Below are positions 45,079 through 53,904 of a stretch of 60,621 nt of DNA, in pieces (the stretch's first letter is position 1; the number at the start of each line of letters is the position of its first letter). The position numbers were made by a program, and so were the translations under genes. Below the pieces are notes generated by a model. It had not been told where the DNA came from. It did no database searches and saw only the letters and a list, made by a program, of their open reading frames with translations. The DNA comes from Ignavibacteriota bacterium (GTDB lineage: Bacteria; Bacteroidota; Ignavibacteria; UBA10030; SZUA-254), in contig JANYJZ010000029.1 in the NCBI GenBank assembly GCA_025358305.1, positions 1-60,621 on the forward strand. Reading direction: 5' to 3'.

Positions 45079-45179
45079 TGGAAGCAATCGTTTGGTAGCC
45101 GTCAGGTCCGATATTGAGTTCTATGCGGTTAGGCCGGCGCGCATGTGCCCTTCCGACCGTCAGTTCACACCAAGGGACG

Positions 45180-45890
45180 ATGCAAAAGTTCATGTCAACC
45201 ACGATATTGATCGTCGACGACGAGAGGGACATCGTCAAGGCGCTTGCCTATAACCTCCAGAAGCACGGCCATCGCGTCTTGACCGCATTCAGCGGCAGGG
45301 AAGCGCTTTCTGAGGCGCAGAAGCTCCCGGACCTCATCCTCCTCGACGTCATGCTCCCGGACATCGACGGGTGGGACGTCGCACGCGCACTCAAACGCGA
45401 GAAGCGGACCTCGGGCATTCCGTTCTTCTTCGTGACGGCGAAGGGGTCAGAGATGGACGAGGTCATCGGCCTGGAACTCGGTGCGGTCGATTTCATCCGG
45501 AAGCCGATCGGGATGGAAGCGCTCCTTGCGCGCATACGCTCCGTTTTACGCAACCGGGATGCGGCGGGAGCGCCTTCGGATGGGCGGCCGGATGTGCTCC
45601 GGATGAACGGCCTAGAGATCAATTTGTCGAGCTTCAGCGCCACACTCGACGGGAAAGAGATCTCCTTCCCGAAGAAGGAGTTCGAGCTCCTTTCGTATCT
45701 CGCCCAGCATCCGGGGTACGTGTTCTCCCGGGAATTCCTCCTGAGTGCCATCTGGGGGAAGGACGCCGCCTCGGCGTCACGGACGGTCGATGTGCATATC
45801 CGGAAGATCCGTGAGAAGCTTGGTCCCCAAGCGGGACACATCGTCACGGTGAAGCGGGTCGGCTATCGGTTCTCCTCGGAACATCCCTGA
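45180..45890 (+). CDS. phoB: PhoB-like OmpR-family response regulator
   Basis: Protein of 236 residues; the ATG at 45180 is chosen for its AAGGGA (longer TTG start at 45114; internal ATG at 45192). The receiver domain has the acidic pocket VDDE (12-15), phospho-acceptor Asp56 (LILLDVMLPD), Thr86 and Lys108. The C-terminal winged helix is complete (FPKKEFELLSYLAQHPG, RTVDVHIRKIREKLG, VKRVGYRF). The phosphate context and a Pho-box-like site upstream make it the regulon's activator. No membrane PhoR kinase is next to it; the closest kinase is the soluble GAF protein at 53.9-55.7 kb. Confidence 0.9.
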   Translation: MQKFMSTTILIVDDERDIVKALAYNLQKHGHRVLTAFSGREALSEAQKLPDLILLDVMLPDIDGWDVARALKREKRTSGIPFFFVTAKGSEMDEVIGLELGAVDFIRKPIGMEALLARIRSVLRNRDAAGAPSDGRPDVLRMNGLEINLSSFSATLDGKEISFPKKEFELLSYLAQHPGYVFSREFLLSAIWGKDAASASRTVDVHIRKIREKLGPQAGHIVTVKRVGYRFSSEHP

Positions 45891-45905
45891 GGCGGCAGAA
45901 CGACG

Positions 45906-46409
45906 ATGCAGATCTACCTCATGCGCCACGGAACGGCTGTCTCGAAGGGAACCCTCATCTACCCGCACGATGACCGGCCGCTTACTTCCGCGGGCATTCG
46001 GGAAATGACCAAGGCGTCCCGCGGTATGGTGAAGCTCATCCCCTCGCTCGATGCGATCCTTTCCAGCCCGATGAAGCGCTCGTTGAAGAGCGCGGCGATC
46101 GTTGCAGGCGCTTTCGGAGCGGTTTCGCTGGTGAAGGCCAGCGCCTCGTTGCTTCCGGGCGGGGACATCCGCCGAGTCAAGGAGGGTCTCGCGGCGTCGG
46201 GAGCGGACGCGCGCGTCCTTCTCGTGGGGCACGAACCGGACATCGCTCTGCTCGCATCCCTGCTCCTGGGTCTGAGGGCGCCCGTGCTCCAGTTTAAGAA
46301 GGGAGCCCTGTGCAGGATCGACCTCGAGGCTCCGCCGGCGCGGCGCGCCGGAAAGCTGATCTGGCATCTTACATCGAAGCATATGAGACTCATCGCGGAC
46401 GCATCATGA
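45906..46409 (+). CDS. SixA-like histidine-phosphatase family protein
   Basis: Histidine-phosphatase superfamily protein of 167 residues. The RHG motif (YLMRHGTAVSKG), ILSSPMKRSLKSA and the second catalytic His in LLVGHEPDIALLA are intact. SixA enzymes remove phosphate from phosphohistidine on signalling phosphotransfer domains. Following phoB by 15 nt, it could dephosphorylate a phosphorelay, or another phospho-substrate in the operon. Its stop overlaps the first kinase-like gene (ATGA). Confidence 0.88.
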   Translation: MQIYLMRHGTAVSKGTLIYPHDDRPLTSAGIREMTKASRGMVKLIPSLDAILSSPMKRSLKSAAIVAGAFGAVSLVKASASLLPGGDIRRVKEGLAASGADARVLLVGHEPDIALLASLLLGLRAPVLQFKKGALCRIDLEAPPARRAGKLIWHLTSKHMRLIADAS

Positions 46410-47134
46410 TCACTCACTCCAGACGACCAACGTTCTCCGAACCGCATCCCTATCCAGGCCGCCTCATCATCGTCGAAGGGATCGACGGTTCCGGAAAGTC
46501 GACGCAGCTGCAGCTCCTGAACAAGTGGCTCGTGAATTCCGGCTACCGAGTGTTCTTCACGGAGTGGAACTCCTCCGCCCTCGTGAAGGAGACCATCCGA
46601 CGCGGAAAAAAGAGGAATCTCCTCACCCCGACGACGTTCAGCATCCTCCACGCCACCGATTTTGCGGACCGGCTCGTCCATCTCATTGTGCCCCCGCTGA
46701 AGGCAGGAATGATCGTCCTCGCGGACAGGTATGTGTACACTGCCTTTTCCCGCGACGTCGTGCGCGGCGTCCATCCCGCCTGGGTCCGCAACCTCTACGA
46801 GTTCGCGGTGAAACCCGATCTCGCGCTCTATTTCAAAGTGCCAATCGAAGTGTCGCTCAAACGCATCCTCAACGGCAGGATCAATCTCAAGTTCCACGAG
46901 GCTGGCATGGACCTCGGGCTGAGCGACAACCCGAGCGAGAGCTTCAAGCTCTTCCAGAACCGCATCCTCGAGGAGTACGACAAGATCTCCAAGGAGTATG
47001 ACCTCACGGTCATCGACGGGACGGCGACGATCCACAGACAGCAGGAGCTCCTCCGGAAGATGACGAAAGAGATGCTGCAGGACTTCAGGCCGATGCCGTA
47101 CCTACAGAAGAAGGAGAACATCTATGTCCGCTAG
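46406..47134 (+). CDS. Thymidylate-kinase-like P-loop kinase (first of a tandem pair)
   Basis: Protein of 242 residues with a canonical TMPK fold: P-loop IVEGIDGSGKSTQ (about 24), ADRYVYTAFSRDVV (DR motif), and a LID-side segment with HEAGMDLGLS. The bona fide house-keeping enzyme is ~210 residues; this one has N- and C-terminal extensions. Its phosphate-regulon position, between a SixA phosphatase and Ppx/GppA, argues against a simple dTMP role. The start overlaps the sixA stop, and its end overlaps the second copy by 11 nt. The substrate is unknown; nucleotide or polyphosphate-linked phosphotransfer is a hypothesis. Confidence 0.8.
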   Translation: MITHSRRPTFSEPHPYPGRLIIVEGIDGSGKSTQLQLLNKWLVNSGYRVFFTEWNSSALVKETIRRGKKRNLLTPTTFSILHATDFADRLVHLIVPPLKAGMIVLADRYVYTAFSRDVVRGVHPAWVRNLYEFAVKPDLALYFKVPIEVSLKRILNGRINLKFHEAGMDLGLSDNPSESFKLFQNRILEEYDKISKEYDLTVIDGTATIHRQQELLRKMTKEMLQDFRPMPYLQKKENIYVR

Positions 47135-47870
47135 GAAGGGGAAGATCTATTTCGGTACAGGTCTGCCCTATTTCGACGCGTCGGAGATCAAAGGAAAGCT
47201 TATCGTCATTGAGGGGACGGACGGGGTAGGACGCTCCACGCAGATTGAAAACCTCCGTCAATGGCTTGAGATCAAGGGGTACGGCGTTGCGACGACGGGG
47301 TGGACGCGCTCCCCGCTCATCAGCAAGGCGATTGACGATGCGAAAGCCGGCCACACGCTCAATGTCAACACGTTTAGCCTTCTCTACGCGGCCGATTTCG
47401 CCGACAGGCTCGAGAACGAGATCATACCGGCGCTCAAAGCGGGATTCATCGTCATCGCAGACCGGTATATCTACACGGCGTTCGCCCGCTCGATCGTCCG
47501 GGGGGCCGACCCGAAGTGGATCCACAAGGTCTTCGGATTCGCGCTCGAACCGGCGGCCGTCTTTTACATGAAGATCGGGATCGAAGACCTCATCCCGCGC
47601 GTGATCAACAGCCAGACGATGACGAAACGGTATTGGGAGGAGCAGTCGGGTGAGGGTATGGACTACTGGGAGTCCGGGATGGATCTGCGCCTCGGCGAAG
47701 ACTTCTACGACAGCTTCATCAAGTACCAACGCCTCATCCTCCGCGAATTCAATGCGATGGCCCGACGGTTCAAGTTCATCGTGGTTGATTCCTCTATCAG
47801 CTTCGAAGAGACGAATAAAGCGCTCAAACTCGGCATAGGATCGATACTCGAACATGACGAAGCGTCGTAA
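47124..47870 (+). CDS. Thymidylate-kinase-like protein with altered P-loop (second of a tandem pair)
   Basis: Protein of 248 residues, a diverged paralogue of the preceding gene. Shared landmarks are the P-loop region IEGTDGVGRSTQ, YAADFADRLENEIIPALKAG, ADRYIYTAFARSIVRG and WESGMDLRLG. The P-loop lysine is replaced by Arg (GVGRST instead of GxGKST), which usually abolishes or greatly weakens ATP hydrolysis or transfer. This suggests a pseudokinase or regulatory subunit, perhaps pairing with the first copy. It overlaps its neighbours on both sides (11 and 17 nt), so the operon is tightly coupled. Confidence 0.8.
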   Translation: MSARKGKIYFGTGLPYFDASEIKGKLIVIEGTDGVGRSTQIENLRQWLEIKGYGVATTGWTRSPLISKAIDDAKAGHTLNVNTFSLLYAADFADRLENEIIPALKAGFIVIADRYIYTAFARSIVRGADPKWIHKVFGFALEPAAVFYMKIGIEDLIPRVINSQTMTKRYWEEQSGEGMDYWESGMDLRLGEDFYDSFIKYQRLILREFNAMARRFKFIVVDSSISFEETNKALKLGIGSILEHDEAS

Positions 47871-49422
47871 GCCTCTCGCGGCCATCGATATTGGCACAAA
47901 CTCCGTCCACCTCGTCGTCGTCGATGCCGATACGGCGACGGGAAAGTTCAAGGTCCTCGACCGGGAAAAGGAGATCGTGCGGCTCGGCGGCGGATCGAAG
48001 GACATGAAGCGGCTGTCGCCCGCGGCGATGCGGAGGGGAATCGAGGCGCTCGACCGGTTCCGGCGCATCGCTGAGACGTTCCACGCGCCCATCAGGGCGA
48101 TCGCGACCAGCGCCGTGCGGGAGGCCGCGAATCAGGGCGAGTTCCTCAAGCGCGTCAGGTCGGAATGCGGGCTGAAGGTCGACATCGTTTCCGGAGCGGA
48201 GGAAGCGCGGCTGATCTACCTGGGCATCCTCCAGGCCCTCCCGGTGTACGATCACCGGGTCCTCCTTATCGATGTCGGCGGCGGAAGCACGGAGTTCCTT
48301 GTCGGAAAGAAGCGGTTCGTCGAATACGACGCCAGCCTGAAGATGGGAGCGGTGCGACTGACGCTGATGTTCTTCGGATCGTCGGGGGTGAACCAGAAGT
48401 CGGTGCGCCGGTGTCGTGAGTTCATCCGCGGCCTCATGAATCCCGTGACCCGCGCGATCGGTGAACGGACGTTTGAAACGGTCGTTGGGTCGTCGGGGAC
48501 GATCCTGACCCTCGCCGCGATGATCCGGGCCGTGCGCGGGGGGGATGCCTCCGCGAGGCTCAATAACTTCACGTTCAGCCGCGAGGAGCTCTCCGGCGTC
48601 ACGGAGAAGATCCTCGGGGCGCGGAGCGACGCGGAGCGTTCCAAGCTCGCCGGCATGGATCCGCGCCGCGCCGACATCATCGTCGCCGGCGCCCTTATCG
48701 TTGACGAGGCGTTCAACGCCCTCGCTGTGCGCCGCATGACGGTGTCGGAATACGCCTTGCGCGAGGGGATCATCCTCGACTTCCTCGAACAGCAACGGGC
48801 GCGGAAACGGCATCACCGGCTCGACAACATCCGGTACGCGAGCGTCATCCACCTCGCAGCAAGCGTCAGCGACGACCAGCGGCATGCGCAACATGTCAGT
48901 GCTCTCGCGCTCCGGCTGTTCGACCAGACCAAGAGGCTTCACGGGATGGGGGATGCCGAGCGGGGGTTCCTTGAGGCGGCGGCGATCATGCACGAGGTCG
49001 GGTTGTTCATCTCGCACGACCAGCATCACCGTCATTCGTACTATCTCATCCGAAACGCCGAGCTCCTTGGCTTCACGGAGAACGAGAAGGAGATCATCGC
49101 CAATATTGCCCGGTACCACCGCAAGAGCCATCCGAAGCTCAAGCATGAAGGGTTTCAGACCCTCTCGTCCGACGAGCAAATGACCGTGAGACGGCTTGCG
49201 GGTATGCTGCGCATCGCAGACGGACTCGACAGGACGCACTCCTCTTCGGTCGCAGATGTGCACTGCAAGGTGTCGCGTTCGTCGGTCCTCCTTTCGATCA
49301 CGGCAAAGCGCGGTGCGTCCTTCGAACTCGAACTCTGGGGGGCGGACCGAAAGAAGGCCTTGTTCGAAGAATCGTTCGGAAGATCGGTGAAGTTCAACAG
49401 TTCAGGTCGCAATCATCAATGA
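47854..49422 (+). CDS. ppx: Exopolyphosphatase / pppGpp phosphatase, Ppx/GppA family
   Basis: Protein of 522 residues, close to long proteobacterial Ppx. The actin-like phosphatase domains show AIDIGTNSVHLVV, IATSAVREAAN, VSGAEEARLIYLG and LLIDVGGGSTEFLV. A C-terminal HD-like helical domain (about 320-520) carries IMHEVGLFISHDQHHRHSYYLI. The family degrades inorganic polyphosphate and/or the pppGpp 5'-phosphate. Its Pho-box operon makes polyphosphate mobilisation the likelier role. It overlaps the kinase-like gene by 17 nt, and pstS follows. Confidence 0.92.
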   Translation: MTKRRKPLAAIDIGTNSVHLVVVDADTATGKFKVLDREKEIVRLGGGSKDMKRLSPAAMRRGIEALDRFRRIAETFHAPIRAIATSAVREAANQGEFLKRVRSECGLKVDIVSGAEEARLIYLGILQALPVYDHRVLLIDVGGGSTEFLVGKKRFVEYDASLKMGAVRLTLMFFGSSGVNQKSVRRCREFIRGLMNPVTRAIGERTFETVVGSSGTILTLAAMIRAVRGGDASARLNNFTFSREELSGVTEKILGARSDAERSKLAGMDPRRADIIVAGALIVDEAFNALAVRRMTVSEYALREGIILDFLEQQRARKRHHRLDNIRYASVIHLAASVSDDQRHAQHVSALALRLFDQTKRLHGMGDAERGFLEAAAIMHEVGLFISHDQHHRHSYYLIRNAELLGFTENEKEIIANIARYHRKSHPKLKHEGFQTLSSDEQMTVRRLAGMLRIADGLDRTHSSSVADVHCKVSRSSVLLSITAKRGASFELELWGADRKKALFEESFGRSVKFNSSGRNHQ

Positions 49423-49436
49423 AAGGGTTGTCAATC

Positions 49437-50270
49437 ATGGCCACAAGATTTCTCTGCGTCATCCTCATCATCGCCACCGTTACCGGCTTCACGGGAGGGA
49501 GTACGACGATCACTGTCAAGGGCTCCGACACGATGGTCATCCTGAGCCAGCGGTGGGCCGAAGAATACATGAAGCTCCATCCCAACGTCTCCATCCAGGT
49601 GACTGGCGGCGGGTCCGGGACCGGTATCTCGGCGCTCATCAACGGCACGGCCGATATCTGCAACGCCTCGCGTCCGATGAAGGACGCGGAGAAGGGTCAG
49701 CTCAAAGAGAAGTACGGATCGGCGGGTGTCGAAGTGAAGTGCGCCGTCGACGGCCTTTCGATCTACGTGAACGAATCCAACCCGGTCAAGGAACTTTCCC
49801 TGCGGCAGCTGAAGGGCATCTACACGGGGAAGGTGCGGAACTGGAAGGAGGTCGGAGGGCCGGACGGCGGGATCGTCCTCTACAGCCGGGAGAACAACTC
49901 GGGTACGTACGCGTACTTCAAGGATGACGTCCTTCTCGGAGAGGACTTCGACGTCCGGTGCCAGAACATGCCCGGAACCGCGGCTGTCGTCAGCGCTGTC
50001 GTCCATGACAAGCTCGGCATCGGATACGGCGGCGTCGCCTACGGGGCAGGCGTGAAGGATGTCGCGGTGCGGAAGGACTCCGCCTCGGTGGCGTACGCGC
50101 CCTCGGTCGAGAACATCAAGAAGGGGCTTTATCCGATCTCCCGCTATCTCTACATGTATCTCCGTGAGCGGCCCTCTGGTGAGGCGAAGCTGTTCATCGA
50201 CTGGGTTCTCGGGAAGGAGGGGCAGGAGCTCGTGGCGAAGGTTGGCTACGTCCCGCTGAAGCAGAAGTGA
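49437..50270 (+). CDS. pstS: Phosphate-binding protein PstS (second copy)
   Basis: Protein of 277 residues from the ATG at 49437, chosen for AAAGGG 9-10 nt upstream; an ATG at 49419 overlapping the ppx stop (ATGA) would add six residues. The signal peptide (MATRFLCVILIIATVTG) and mature start STTITVKGSDTMVILSQRW are clear. The same binding loops as the first PstS are present (GGGSGTGISAL, NASRPMKD, SRENNSGTYAYF). The two copies differ mainly in surface positions, e.g. CNASRPM for CDASRPM. It is the last gene of the phoB operon; pstCAB follow under a separate Pho box. Confidence 0.93.
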   Translation: MATRFLCVILIIATVTGFTGGSTTITVKGSDTMVILSQRWAEEYMKLHPNVSIQVTGGGSGTGISALINGTADICNASRPMKDAEKGQLKEKYGSAGVEVKCAVDGLSIYVNESNPVKELSLRQLKGIYTGKVRNWKEVGGPDGGIVLYSRENNSGTYAYFKDDVLLGEDFDVRCQNMPGTAAVVSAVVHDKLGIGYGGVAYGAGVKDVAVRKDSASVAYAPSVENIKKGLYPISRYLYMYLRERPSGEAKLFIDWVLGKEGQELVAKVGYVPLKQK

Positions 50271-50321
50271 CTGGCGGCAACTAGCCCGGCCGCCCTCAAA
50301 TGGGCAGCTTCCACCGGAGGA

Positions 50322-50338
50322 TTAACAATTTGTTAACA
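50322..50338 (+). promoter_or_regulatory. Predicted Pho box upstream of pstC
   Basis: TTAACA-ATTTG-TTAACA, a perfect direct repeat and the best of the three sites. A -10-like CATAAT lies at 50354-50359, 15 nt downstream, with no recognisable -35 box, as expected for an activator-dependent promoter. Confidence 0.75.
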
Positions 50339-50443
50339 TTAGGATATCATAGCCATAATATGCAATTCGTACCTTGTGAAGCTACGGAAGCCTGAAACGG
50401 GCTTCCCGCCGCGCAACGCCGCGGGCGTTTTCCCCTGACACTT

Positions 50444-51526
50444 TTGAATATTGTCTCCACTCCTGTGAAACCGCGCAAGAACGATGCTCCAACGGGCCGG
50501 GCGGCCCTCCTCCGGAAGCGGGTTCGTCCCGTCGAATTCCTCGCGGAGTATATCATCAAGGCCGTGTCGTTCGTTTCGTTCGCCGTCATCATCCTCATCT
50601 TCATCTTCGTCTTTCGCGAGGCTGCCCCGCTCTTCTACCAGAGCGAACACCATGCCGCCGCCGAAGAGGTTGCCCAGGAGACGTACGGCGACGATTCCGC
50701 CGATCAATCCGCGGCCCCGGCCAAGGAGAAGGCCTCCGTGGACAATGCCGGCGCGGAATCTCCCGCGACCTTCCAAAATCTGGCCGGAACGGAATGGCAG
50801 CCCGTCTCCTCGAAGCCGAAGTTCGGCCTGCTGCCCCTCATGCTCGGAAGCTTCAAGGTGACGATGATCTCCGTTCTCATCGCAGCACCGATCGCGGTCT
50901 TCGTGGCGCTCTTTACCTCCTTCTTCGCCCCTAAGTGGCTTCAGCAGATCCTCAAGCCGACAGTCGAATTTCTCTCGGGCTTTCCGTCTGTCGTCATCGG
51001 ATTCTTCGCACTTGTCGAGATCGCGACCCTATTTCAGAACCTCTTTGGCTACGAGTACCGCCTTAACGCGTTCGTCGGCGGCGTTGCCCTGTCCCTCGCG
51101 GTCATCCCGATCATCTATACGGTGACGGACGACGCCCTCTCGGCCATCCCTTCGTACATGACCGAAGCGAGCCTCGCTCTCGGCGCGACGCGCTGGCAGA
51201 CAGCCCTCTTCGTCGTCCTTCCGGCCGCCACGCCGGGCATCTTCGCAGCGGTCCTCCTCGGCATCGGAAGGGCGTTCGGCGAGACCATGATCGTTCTCAT
51301 GGCGACCGGCAACGCCGCGCTCATGTCGCTTGACATCTTCCAGCCCGTCAGGACGATGTCCGCGACGATCGGCGCGGAAATGGCGGAAGTGGTCTTCGGG
51401 GATACGCACTACAACGTCCTCTTTCTCATCGGGTCGATCCTCTTCCTCTTCACGTTTGCCCTCAATGCCGTCGCCGAGTTTTATGTACGCGCCCGTCTCA
51501 TGAAGCGCTTCGGGGGTTCTGCATGA
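50444..51526 (+). CDS. pstC: Phosphate ABC transporter permease PstC
   Basis: Inner-membrane permease of the Pst importer, 360 residues. The start is uncertain: TTG at 50444, or GTG at 50465; neither has a good ribosome-binding site. A first membrane helix (about 40-60) is followed by a large hydrophilic periplasmic loop (about 65-125) containing NLAGTEWQPVSSKPKFG, seen in other PstC proteins with this extended loop. The binding-protein-dependent permease domain follows, with the EAA-type loop [26 protein letters not shown]. It overlaps pstA by 4 nt. Confidence 0.92.
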   Translation: MNIVSTPVKPRKNDAPTGRAALLRKRVRPVEFLAEYIIKAVSFVSFAVIILIFIFVFREAAPLFYQSEHHAAAEEVAQETYGDDSADQSAAPAKEKASVDNAGAESPATFQNLAGTEWQPVSSKPKFGLLPLMLGSFKVTMISVLIAAPIAVFVALFTSFFAPKWLQQILKPTVEFLSGFPSVVIGFFALVEIATLFQNLFGYEYRLNAFVGGVALSLAVIPIIYTVTDDALSAIPSYMTEASLALGATRWQTALFVVLPAATPGIFAAVLLGIGRAFGETMIVLMATGNAALMSLDIFQPVRTMSATIGAEMAEVVFGDTHYNVLFLIGSILFLFTFALNAVAEFYVRARLMKRFGGSA

Positions 51527-52416
51527 AAAAGAAGCTCATCGGGGGGGTCGTCGTCGGAGTGTCGGCGCTTTGCACGTTCGTCGTCGTGCTCATCATCGTC
51601 GGACTCATCGCTGCGATCTTCATCGGCGGCAAAAGCAAGCTCTCCGTGGAGTTTTTCCTGAGCGCGCCGACCGAAGGGATGACGGCCGGCGGCATCTTTC
51701 CGGCGATTGTCGGGACCGCGCTCCTGGTGATCGTCATGTCGATCGTCGGAGTGCCGATCGGTACGATCACGGCGATCTACCTTACGGAGTATGCGCGGCA
51801 GGGTTCCGTGTTCACCAAGATGATCCGGTTCGCGGTGAATACGCTCGCGGGCGTGCCGGCGGTCGTGTTCGGCCTGTTCGGGCTTGGGTTCTTTGTGCAG
51901 TTCCTTGGGTCCGGGATCGACCGCGCACTCGGGGGGGCCGAACTCCGGTGGGGTCAACCGAACCTCCTCTGGGCGAGCCTCACGATGGCGCTCTTGACAT
52001 TGCCGGTGGTCATCGTTTCCGTCGAGGAAGCACTGCGTGCCGTGCCGAAGGACCTCAGAGAGGCGAGCCTCGCTCTCGGGGCGACAAAATTCCAGACGAT
52101 CAGAAAGGTCGTCATGCCGAATGCCATGACCGGCGTTCTCACCGGGACGATCCTCGCGGTGGGCAGGGGGGCGGGAGAGGTCGCGCCGATCCTCTTCACC
52201 GGGGTCGCGTATTTTCTGCCGCACCTCCCCAAGTCGCTTTCGGACCAGTTCATGCAGCTCGGATACCACCTCTACGTGATGGCGACGCAGTCGTCGGATG
52301 TCGAGGCAACGCTCGGGATCCAATATGCGAGTGCGTTCGTTTTGCTATTGCTGACATTTGTCTTAAATTTGGTCGCGGTCCTTTTTCGCTATCGTATGCG
52401 CGTAAAACATGCTTAG
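51523..52416 (+). CDS. pstA: Phosphate ABC transporter permease PstA
   Basis: Second permease subunit, 297 residues; ATG overlaps the pstC stop. Six predicted membrane helices; the cytoplasmic coupling loop [26 protein letters not shown] and the preceding [12 protein letters not shown] are typical. The C-terminus ends [17 protein letters not shown]. pstB starts inside its last codons. Confidence 0.95.
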   Translation: MKKKLIGGVVVGVSALCTFVVVLIIVGLIAAIFIGGKSKLSVEFFLSAPTEGMTAGGIFPAIVGTALLVIVMSIVGVPIGTITAIYLTEYARQGSVFTKMIRFAVNTLAGVPAVVFGLFGLGFFVQFLGSGIDRALGGAELRWGQPNLLWASLTMALLTLPVVIVSVEEALRAVPKDLREASLALGATKFQTIRKVVMPNAMTGVLTGTILAVGRGAGEVAPILFTGVAYFLPHLPKSLSDQFMQLGYHLYVMATQSSDVEATLGIQYASAFVLLLLTFVLNLVAVLFRYRMRVKHA

Positions 52417-53191
52417 TACTGTCACCACGGCCGGCGTCCGGCCGAAACTCTCGACAAAGAATCTCAACCTCTTCTACGGCTCCAAGCAGGCGTTGAATGA
52501 CATTTCCGTGAACATGCCGGAACACCGCGTCACCGCGCTCATCGGACCTTCCGGGTGCGGCAAGTCGACATTCCTCCGTTCATTGAACAGGATGAACGAT
52601 CTCATCGCCAACGTCAAAGTCACCGGTAGCGTATTCGTCGGGGATGTGGACATCTACGGCGAGCGCATCGATGTCGTGGAACTGCGGAAGAGGGTGGGGA
52701 TGATCTTCCAGAAATCGAACCCTTTTCCGAAGTCGATCTACGACAACGTGGCCTACGGACCGCGGATCAATGGGGTCCGGGTAAAACGCGTCCTCGACGA
52801 GATCGTCGAGCGGAGCCTCCGCCGGGCCGCCTTGTGGGAAGAGGTAAGTGGCGACCTGAAGAAGAGCGGTCTCGCCCTTTCCGGCGGACAGCAGCAGCGG
52901 CTCTGCATCGCCCGCGCCCTCGCGGTCGACCCTGAGGTGCTCCTCATGGATGAACCTGCGAGCGCGCTCGATCCCATCGCGACAGCGAAGATCGAAGAGC
53001 TCATGTACGAGCTGAAGGAAAATTATACGATCGTCATCGTCACGCACAACATGCAGCAGGCCGCGCGCGTCAGCGACTATACCGCGTTCTTCTATATGGG
53101 GAAGCTCATCGAGTATGACGAGACAAAGCGGCTCTTTACGACGCCGAAGCAGAAGCAGACCGAAGAGTACATCACGGGAAGATTCGGATGA
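52409..53191 (+). CDS. pstB: Phosphate ABC transporter ATPase PstB
   Basis: Cytoplasmic ATPase of the importer, 260 residues. Walker [10 protein letters not shown] near 51, Q-loop region [23 protein letters not shown], signature [15 protein letters not shown], Walker [13 protein letters not shown] and switch His IVTHNMQQA. The PstB-specific TRLFTTPK-like ending reads [16 protein letters not shown]. It overlaps pstA by 8 nt; phoU follows after 32 nt. Confidence 0.97.
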   Translation: MLSTVTTAGVRPKLSTKNLNLFYGSKQALNDISVNMPEHRVTALIGPSGCGKSTFLRSLNRMNDLIANVKVTGSVFVGDVDIYGERIDVVELRKRVGMIFQKSNPFPKSIYDNVAYGPRINGVRVKRVLDEIVERSLRRAALWEEVSGDLKKSGLALSGGQQQRLCIARALAVDPEVLLMDEPASALDPIATAKIEELMYELKENYTIVIVTHNMQQAARVSDYTAFFYMGKLIEYDETKRLFTTPKQKQTEEYITGRFG

Positions 53192-53223
53192 CGACATTCA
53201 ACTGACAACGCGGGAGAGGAACC

Positions 53224-53898
53224 ATGCAGAGGCATTTTGAGAAGGAACTGGAGAGCCTCCAGACCACGATCATCAAGATGGGGAGCGCGGCGGAGGAGGC
53301 CTTGCGGCTCTCGATCGCGTCGCTCCTTGACGCATCGGTGGACGTCGCCGAGCGGGTCATCGAGAACGACGACAGGATCAATTCGCTCGAAGTGGAGATC
53401 GACAACGCGATCGTCGACCTGCTCGCACTCCAGCAGCCAGTCGCGGTCGACCTGCGGATGATCCTCGCGGCGCAGAAGATCAACAACGACCTCGAGCGCA
53501 TCGGGGACCACGCCGTCAACATCGCGCAGTCCGCGATCCCCCTGGCGAGGCGGAAGCCGTCGGACTCTCTCCTGGAGCTCCCGAAGATGGCGGAGATCGT
53601 TCAACAGATGGTGCGCGACGCGCTCGACGGGTTCATCCACCGGGAGGTGAGCCTCGGTACGAAGGTCTTGGAGCAGGACGACACGATCGACGACATGAAC
53701 AAGAGCATGACGCGGCAGGTGATAGAACTCATGAAGAGCGACCAGAAGAGCATCGAGACCGGTCTGGACCTCATCCGGGTCAGCAGGAACTTCGAGCGCG
53801 TGGCGGACCTCGCGACGAACATCGCCGAGGAAGTGATCTTTATCGCCCAGGCCAGAGTCGTGAAGCACAACGCAGGCGAGCCGCCCCGGCAGCCCTGA
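53224..53898 (+). CDS. phoU: Phosphate-signalling protein PhoU
   Basis: Helical protein of 224 residues with two PhoU repeats. MQRHFEKELESLQTTIIKMG opens the first three-helix bundle, and DLRMILAAQKINNDLERIGDHAVNIA and RVADLATNIAEEVIF are the two metal-binding E/DxxxD motifs. PhoU links Pst transport status to kinase signalling. GAGAGGAACC precedes the ATG. Its stop faces that of the histidine kinase gene, only 6 nt away. Confidence 0.96.
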   Translation: MQRHFEKELESLQTTIIKMGSAAEEALRLSIASLLDASVDVAERVIENDDRINSLEVEIDNAIVDLLALQQPVAVDLRMILAAQKINNDLERIGDHAVNIAQSAIPLARRKPSDSLLELPKMAEIVQQMVRDALDGFIHREVSLGTKVLEQDDTIDDMNKSMTRQVIELMKSDQKSIETGLDLIRVSRNFERVADLATNIAEEVIFIAQARVVKHNAGEPPRQP

Positions 53899-53904
53899 CG
53901 GACG

